Positions 59,604 to 64,000 of a stretch of DNA of 64,000 nt are shown here, one piece after another. The position numbers and the translations under genes are program-made. The stretch is from Pseudalkalibacillus hwajinpoensis (lineage in GTDB: Bacteria; Bacillota; Bacilli; Bacillales; Guptibacillaceae): assembly GCF_039851965.1 (NCBI RefSeq), contig NZ_CP156674.1, positions 2,914,001 to 2,978,000 of the forward strand. The letters are read 5' to 3'. Numbering within the stretch: the stretch's first letter is position 1; the number at the start of each line of letters is the position of its first letter. The notes below the pieces were generated by a model. It was not told where the DNA came from. It did not search any database and saw nothing but the letters and a program-made list of their open reading frames with translations.

Positions 59604-60326
59604 ATGGGGCGAAAGTGGAATAACATTAAAGAAAAGAAAGCATCAAAAGATGCGAATACTAGTCGTATCTATGCAAAATTCGGACGTGAGATTTACGTAG
59701 CAGCAAAGCAGGGAGAACCTGATCCAGCTTCAAACCAGGCACTACGATTGGTTCTTGAACGTGCAAAAACGTACAATGTCCCTAAAGCGATTATTGATCG
59801 TGCTATTGAGAAGGCAAAAGGCGGAGCAGATGAAAATTATGATACTCTTCGTTATGAAGGGTTTGGTCCGAGTGGGTCAATGGTTATTGTCGACACGCTG
59901 ACGAACAATGTAAACCGGACAGCATCAGACGTCCGTTCCACATTTGGGAAAAACGGTGGTAACATGGGTGTGAACGGATCTGTTGCCTACATGTTTGATG
60001 CAACAGCTGTATTTGGGATAGAAGGAAAGACAGCGGACGAGGTTCTTGAACTCTTAATGGAAGCGGATCTTGATCTACGTGACATTATGGAAGAAGATGA
60101 GGTCGTTATTGTGTATGCTGAACCTGATCAGTTCCATGCGGTTCAAGAAGCATTTAAAAACGCAGGGACTACAGAATTTACCGTTGCAGAACTGACAATG
60201 CTCGCGCAAAATGATGTCGAGCTTCCAGATGAAGATCAGGAGCAGTTCTTAAAAATGATAGATGCACTAGAGGAATTGGAAGATGTGCAACAGGTCTATC
60301 ATAATGTTGACTTAGGTGAAGAGTAG
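59604..60326 (+). CDS. yeeI: YebC/PmpR-family protein YeeI
   Basis: A 240-residue TACO1/YebC-family protein, nearly identical over its start (GRKWNNIKEKKASKDANTSR) to B. subtilis YeeI, the second YebC paralogue of Bacillus. Recent work on the family links it to translation of proline stretches; older annotation calls it a transcriptional regulator. The three-domain layout is complete (IYAKFGREIYVAAKQGEPDP; DTLTNNVNRTASDVR; YHNVDLGE). Monocistronic. Confidence 0.93.
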   Translation: MGRKWNNIKEKKASKDANTSRIYAKFGREIYVAAKQGEPDPASNQALRLVLERAKTYNVPKAIIDRAIEKAKGGADENYDTLRYEGFGPSGSMVIVDTLTNNVNRTASDVRSTFGKNGGNMGVNGSVAYMFDATAVFGIEGKTADEVLELLMEADLDLRDIMEEDEVVIVYAEPDQFHAVQEAFKNAGTTEFTVAELTMLAQNDVELPDEDQEQFLKMIDALEELEDVQQVYHNVDLGEE

Positions 60327-60338
60327 GTTAGATTAACG

Positions 60339-60378
60339 AAAGAGAGGGCCACCGAAATCCGGAGGCCCTCTCTTTCGT
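60339..60378 (+). terminator. yeeI terminator
   Basis: GAAAGAGAGGGCC...GGCCCTCTCTTTCG. The stem is strong but the T-tract is short. Confidence 0.8.
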
Positions 60379-60503
60379 ATTACTTTGAATAGTGCTTCAC
60401 GCTTGTTACTGCTATTCATGTCCCATTTGCGGCATAAGTCCTGCCATAAAGGTTTTTTTCAGTTTGTCTATAATGAATTATCTATCCATCAAAGCTTATA
60501 CGA

Positions 60504-61394
60504 TTATTTTTTATTAACAGAAGCATCGTAAATCGTATCTACCGCACTCTTCAACGCCTTATTAAACTCTTCCTCAGACTGATTGGCATTTAAGTCAGCA
60601 GCCAATGCCCTAGAGAAGCTCGCAATTAGACCATCATTTTCTTTCAACTTCTCATTTGCTTCATCACGGGAATAGCCGCCTGAGAGAGCGACAACACGTA
60701 TAACACGCGGATGCTCAATCAATTCTTTATATGCATTGGCTTTCGTTGGAATCGAGAGCTTCAGCATCACGTTTTCATTTTCCGATAAGTCATTCAGGTG
60801 TTTGATGATTTCATCCCGCAAAATTTCTTCGGATTTTTCCTTATTCTCACTGTGAATATTAACTTCCGGTTCGATAATTGGGATCAGATCGGAGTTGACT
60901 ATACGCTTTCCAACTTCGAATTGCTGGTCCACTACAGCCTTGATCCCGCTTGTATTCGGCTCATGGATCACAGAGCGCATTTTAGTACCGAAAATCTTTC
61001 GTTCGTTGGCACGGCGTAGAGTCTCATCCAAATCATGAATTGGTTTCATGAGCTGGACGCCATTTTCCTGCTCCGCTAGTCCTTTATCCACCTTCAGGAA
61101 AGGGACGATGCCTTTATCGGCAAGATAATCCGCTGTATATTTGCCTTCAATTTCACGATCCATCGTTTGCTCGAATAGGATAGCGCCAAGTATATGATCA
61201 GCACTAAAGGCAGGGGATGTGATGATTCTGGTCCGCATTTGATGTACCCGATCAAACATCTCGTCCTCGCCAGAATAAGAATCTTCAAGCACGCCGTACT
61301 CTGCCAATGCTTTTGGCGTGCTACCGCCACTTTGGTCGAGCGCAGCGATAAACCCTTTACCGTTCTTGATTTTGTCGAATTGACTGTTGTTCAT
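60504..61394 (-). CDS. fda: Class I fructose-bisphosphate aldolase
   Basis: A 296-residue class I (Schiff-base) aldolase of the bacterial FdaB type, cleaving fructose-1,6-bisphosphate to GAP and DHAP. Signatures are GKGFIAALDQSGGSTPKAL near the start, GIVPFLKVDKGLAEQ, LIPIIEPEVNIH and VMLKLSIPTKANAY, with the Schiff-base Lys region, then VVALSGGYSRDEA. Most Bacillus use the class II enzyme, so this is an additional one. ATG 61394 has AAAGGAG 8 nt upstream. Confidence 0.92.
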   Translation of the reverse strand: MNNSQFDKIKNGKGFIAALDQSGGSTPKALAEYGVLEDSYSGEDEMFDRVHQMRTRIITSPAFSADHILGAILFEQTMDREIEGKYTADYLADKGIVPFLKVDKGLAEQENGVQLMKPIHDLDETLRRANERKIFGTKMRSVIHEPNTSGIKAVVDQQFEVGKRIVNSDLIPIIEPEVNIHSENKEKSEEILRDEIIKHLNDLSENENVMLKLSIPTKANAYKELIEHPRVIRVVALSGGYSRDEANEKLKENDGLIASFSRALAADLNANQSEEEFNKALKSAVDTIYDASVNKK

Positions 61395-61961
61395 GTTATT
61401 CACTCCTTTTTGTTTTTGTTTCTAGTCTTAAAAAAACATCCATCTATACTCTTCCCATTATTCCATCATATTTAACACGAAATTTTTTTCTGTGAAGAAA
61501 GGAATGGAGCATATGAATTTTAATGTTGAACGATACAAGAAAGAGATCAATATCACGAACTGAATTCACAAAAATTCGAAATCACTGGATCAAAAAACAG
61601 GACCATTTGCCTCTCAGCATACAGCCCTGTTGGTTAATTATTTTAACAGTTTTAGCAATTCATCATTAAACTTTTCTTTCTCATCATAAACTAATCCGTG
61701 TCCGCTTTAAACGAATTTACATAGCTGTTTCCCATTAGGATATCAAGTTAAACAGCTAGGTTTGTAAGTTTTAGGCTGGTGAATTTTTTAAAGTTGTTAA
61801 GTGGTAAGGAACATCAAGATGAGCGTTTGGAAGGCAAGGAAACATTCTCATGCCATGCAAAAGAAGAGAATGGTGTTAAGAATAAAATCATGGCGTGTGC
61901 TAACGACGCAGATGTGTTTGAATTTGTAAGCACAACTTTACAGCTATGCCTACACTTTTTG
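61395..61961. other. Degenerate region with an alpha/beta-hydrolase relic
   Basis: A 570-bp stretch without an intact gene. The left part is the fda leader; a minus-strand hydrolase tail lies at 61638-61750. A 63-codon plus-strand frame at 61779 has no ribosome site and no recognisable protein. Confidence 0.5.
61638..61750 (-). pseudogene. Alpha/beta-hydrolase C-terminal remnant
   Basis: The minus strand reads YPNGKQLCKFV, stop, SGHGLVYDEKEKFNDELLKL and LK before TAA at 61638. The SGHGLVYDEK segment matches the last catalytic-His region of alpha/beta hydrolases. The remainder of the gene is absent. Confidence 0.6.
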
Positions 61962-62117
61962 TTACTTTGAATCATGAATCCTATCTTCCTGCTTAGTTTC
62001 TAACATCCCGTATAATCCATTCATTTCCTGTTCATCTTGATCAACACCTAAGCCATTGGAGCTCTTATTCAATTTCTTATTTTCGATGACTTCCTTGTTA
62101 TTTGTTCTCTTATCCAT
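61962..62117 (-). CDS. Small hydrophilic hypothetical protein (51 aa)
   Basis: A 51-residue frame with GGAGGTGATG 8 nt or less before ATG 62117. It is rich in Asn, Lys and Glu: MDKRTNNKEVIENKKLNKSS, then NGLGVDQDEQEMNGLYGMLE. The strong ribosome site and protein-like composition support a real gene. No family recognised. It might be a small spore or stress protein; that is a guess. Confidence 0.6.
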   Translation of the reverse strand: MDKRTNNKEVIENKKLNKSSNGLGVDQDEQEMNGLYGMLETKQEDRIHDSK

Positions 62118-62248
62118 GTGCATCACCTCCAATATTTATGGTGGCTCAAAGCAAAATTAATATACCTATTAGGGAATAGATAGCAACTGTAGGAAGAAAA
62201 TAGATTGTTTAATTTTAGTGGAGCTTTAGTTAATTTAGACCTCGCTAC

Positions 62249-62294
62249 AAACTAAAGTCGCATCTCAATCCAAAATAGATTGAGATGCGACTTT
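62249..62294. terminator. Strong hairpin downstream of the lipoprotein gene
   Basis: AAAGTCGCATCTCAATC pairs perfectly with GATTGAGATGCGACTTT, with a 7-nt loop. The T-tract is weak on both strands. It probably terminates the minus-strand lipoprotein transcript. Confidence 0.7.
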
Positions 62295-62350
62295 ACAACG
62301 ATCCATCGGGTTTATTCAATTTTAATTTTGAGTTTCTGATTAAACATTCT

Positions 62351-63439
62351 TCATTGATAATTAATAATCGCGGGGTTTGGATCGAGCTGCAAGACTTCTG
62401 ATGGTGTCAGGACTGGTTCGTCTTTGTTATAAAAAATCTTAAAGCCACCGTATTGTACTGCTTCATCACGGACGAACTTGCGGTAGAGGGACATTTTAGT
62501 GGCATAGTCCCCGTAACCGTCGAAATTCAGGGCAACTTCAACGTTATCGGTAGGTTTGATTTTATGTTTGTTTGTGACTGCATGGTCGGTGAACTGGTGG
62601 ACAAGGATGATTTTGTCAGGCAAATCATTCTCTTCTACGAATTCTGATACATATTCGACGGCTTCCTGAATTTCAGAACCATCCACGTTACCGAGATCAA
62701 CGCCTGGCGTCTGACCCTCATCGACGTGGAATTCCGTATCGATTGCGACGTGAACATAAGGAAGCTTCAGCCATTTTTCAAGCAACTGTACCTGATGAAG
62801 AGCGGTGTCACGGCCGAGCTGAACGTCTAGCATCAGCAAGGCGTTGTTTTCCTTAGCGAGCTTCGCGTATTCGTCAATATCCTCTTCTGATGTCATATGA
62901 TAGTATAACCCGTTAGGTCCAGGATCACGTTGAGCGATCGTCGTGATCAGCTCAATTGTTGGTATGGCCGGATGAGAGGGATCAGCATCTGAATACGCCT
63001 GCGTTTGCTCCTTTAACTTTGCCATCAAAGCATCTGGCTCCATCTCACCGAGAATCCCCATCTTGGTAGAGTTTGGTTGTCCATAATAGGCGACAAGGCG
63101 GTAATTCTTCAAAAGCCCTTCTGTTTTATCAGTTTTTCCTTCAATTAACGTTTGACCAACAGGTGTATTCCTTGTTCGGTCCTCTCCATGTGCTTCAACG
63201 ACTGGCATCTTAGCTAATTCTTCATCAGACATTGTTTCCTTTAAGGGTTTGGCGTCTTTGGAAGGTGTCAGTGGTTCAAAAGGTTGGGGTTTTTTCTCTT
63301 TCTTCTCCCCTTCGTTTGATGCTTGCTGTTCAGATTTTCCATCCATCTTATTATCGGTGGAGGTGGATGTTGTTTCAGAACAAGCGGTAACGATAGTAGC
63401 AATCAAAGCTAATAGTAGCAACAGAAATAACTTCTTCAT
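62351..63439 (-). CDS. Secreted lipoprotein of unknown function
   Basis: A 362-residue lipoprotein. The signal peptide has lipobox VTAC at about residue 20. A low-complexity Ser/Thr/Lys linker follows (to about residue 70). The rest looks like an alpha/beta (TIM-like) domain: YRLVAYYGQPNSTKMGILG, IPTIELITTIAQRDPGPNGL, NALLMLDVQLGRDT, PYVHVAIDTEFHVDEGQ and DKIILVHQFTDHAV. The family could be glycosidase-like, but I do not recognise it. ATG 63439 is chosen; GTG 63448 is also possible. Confidence 0.75.
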   Translation of the reverse strand: MKKLFLLLLLALIATIVTACSETTSTSTDNKMDGKSEQQASNEGEKKEKKPQPFEPLTPSKDAKPLKETMSDEELAKMPVVEAHGEDRTRNTPVGQTLIEGKTDKTEGLLKNYRLVAYYGQPNSTKMGILGEMEPDALMAKLKEQTQAYSDADPSHPAIPTIELITTIAQRDPGPNGLYYHMTSEEDIDEYAKLAKENNALLMLDVQLGRDTALHQVQLLEKWLKLPYVHVAIDTEFHVDEGQTPGVDLGNVDGSEIQEAVEYVSEFVEENDLPDKIILVHQFTDHAVTNKHKIKPTDNVEVALNFDGYGDYATKMSLYRKFVRDEAVQYGGFKIFYNKDEPVLTPSEVLQLDPNPAIINYQ

Positions 63440-63665
63440 AATGTTCACATCCCTATGTAATATTAATTGATAGATTCAAAGATTCATTTCCGAAAAACAA
63501 CCCTCTTATTCTAACATAACCTTACAGAATTCGAAGGGGAGATGAAAATTAGGTCGAAATAGGTAGATGAGTATAAGGAGGGAATTGGGGAGATAAGGGA
63601 ATCTGTTATTTCGTATACTAAGAATATACAAAGTGGTCAATTAAGAAATTTGAAAAAAAGCACCA

Positions 63666-63701
63666 AAAAAAGCAATGGAGAGCGATCTCCACTGCTTTTT
63701 T
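63666..63701 (-). terminator. Terminator of the NUDIX gene
   Basis: AAAAAGCAATGGAGA-GCGA-TCTCCACTGCTTTTTT, symmetrical and useful in both directions. Confidence 0.8.
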
Positions 63702-63710
63702 AAGTTCATT

Positions 63711-64000
63711 TCATCCATGATCATTGAAATAATCAATAATCATACGTCGATGGCTACCTACCATATTTTCGGGTAGGTTCGTTAAGGAAAAGTATTCACA
63801 TGCGAGGCTCTCCTGAGTGAGCTTAATTGCTCCTGAGTACTCATCTGTATAATAAGCAGTCGTAACAGAGAAGAACTCATCTCCATTATCCGCTTTTGTG
63901 AAAAATTCTTCTCCTGAGTAAAGTTTAAAGAGGTTAAGGTTGTGCACAGTTAAGCCCGTTTCTTCAAATGTTTCTCTTGTAGCTGTTTCTTCAGTAGATT
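63711..64000 (-). CDS. NUDIX hydrolase, C-terminal part (cut by window edge)
   Basis: The visible 96 codons start inside the Nudix box: STEETATRETFEETGL carries the RE..EE.G core. The rest of the fold follows, with LFKLYSGEEFF, FFSVTTAYYTDEYSG and SLACEYFSLTNLPEN. Nudix enzymes hydrolyse nucleoside diphosphates linked to another moiety; the substrate is unknown. The start lies beyond position 64000. Confidence 0.88.
   Translation of the reverse strand, partial: STEETATRETFEETGLTVHNLNLFKLYSGEEFFTKADNGDEFFSVTTAYYTDEYSGAIKLTQESLACEYFSLTNLPENMVGSHRRMIIDYFNDHG

Noticed and set aside
61779..61970. 63-codon plus-strand frame
   Set aside because: It lacks a ribosome site and known motifs, and its end overlaps the stop of the better-supported minus-strand small gene.

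Overview
The window (about 41% G+C by eye) comes from an endospore-forming Bacillaceae bacterium. The evidence is the rnr-smpB-ssrA block, YjcZ-type small proteins, YeeI, RelP (YwaC type), a DUF6944 repeat protein and several Bacillus-style operators (CodY, Fur, CcpA). A halotolerant or alkaliphilic genus near Alkalihalobacillus/Pseudalkalibacillus is my guess, not something the sequence proves. I saw no prophage, CRISPR array, tRNA, rRNA or intact transposase.

Layout. 1-1.9 kb: trans-translation and RNA decay (3' end of rnr, smpB, ssrA with tag GKENNNFALAA). 2-12 kb: LysR/DJ-1 divergent pair, DUF6944 repeat protein, MFS exporter, ArsR-SRPBCC fusion plus SRPBCC operon, ilvD behind a near-consensus CodY box, VOC protein, a wrecked catalase and a thioesterase. 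12-21 kb: HpaB-family oxygenase, short-chain fatty-acid permease with a perfect cre site, RelP alarmone synthetase with an oxidoreductase, a nitroreductase whose promoter carries a Fur box, CstA and an acyltransferase. 21-26 kb: HxlR regulator, a graveyard of response regulator/kinase/MsrA/TauE fragments, a CNNM-CBS membrane protein flanked by two copies of a structured 159-nt repeat, flavodoxin-like protein, and YjcZ small proteins. 26-35 kb: purU, DeoR regulator, then an Rrf2-centred redox cluster (LLM flavin oxidoreductase, IDEAL-like protein, Rrf2 regulator, cNMP-domain protein, YodC-like nitroreductase) tied together by four copies of the 19-bp palindrome TGTAA-N9-TTACA, followed by a BmrA-like exporter and an unknown permease. 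35-38.5 kb: osmoprotectant ABC operon with only the first gene intact. 38.5-52 kb: two AGCS symporters (one behind a perfect cre), a MutS2-like ATPase without Smr domain, GGDEF protein, frameshifted sortase-Fn3 and DUF4349 genes, an ABC exporter pair and MscS channel. 52-64 kb: cobalamin riboswitch controlling a class I ribonucleotide reductase (nrdEF), proB, a broken two-gene membrane operon, P1 peptidase, yeeI, class I aldolase, lipoprotein and a partial NUDIX hydrolase.

Two themes stand out. First, the window holds at least fourteen broken or fragmentary genes. Some have a single indel in a homopolymer, which could be sequencing error; others have several independent lesions and must be true decay. 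Second, the most system-like unexplained signals are the Rrf2/TGTAA-N9-TTACA cluster at 28.2-31.4 kb and the three dispersed structured repeats, each preceded by TTTAA or TTTAT. Those repeats look like stand-alone IS200/IS605 (TnpB-type) right-end/omega-RNA relics. All functional statements are from reading the sequence; no database search was run.
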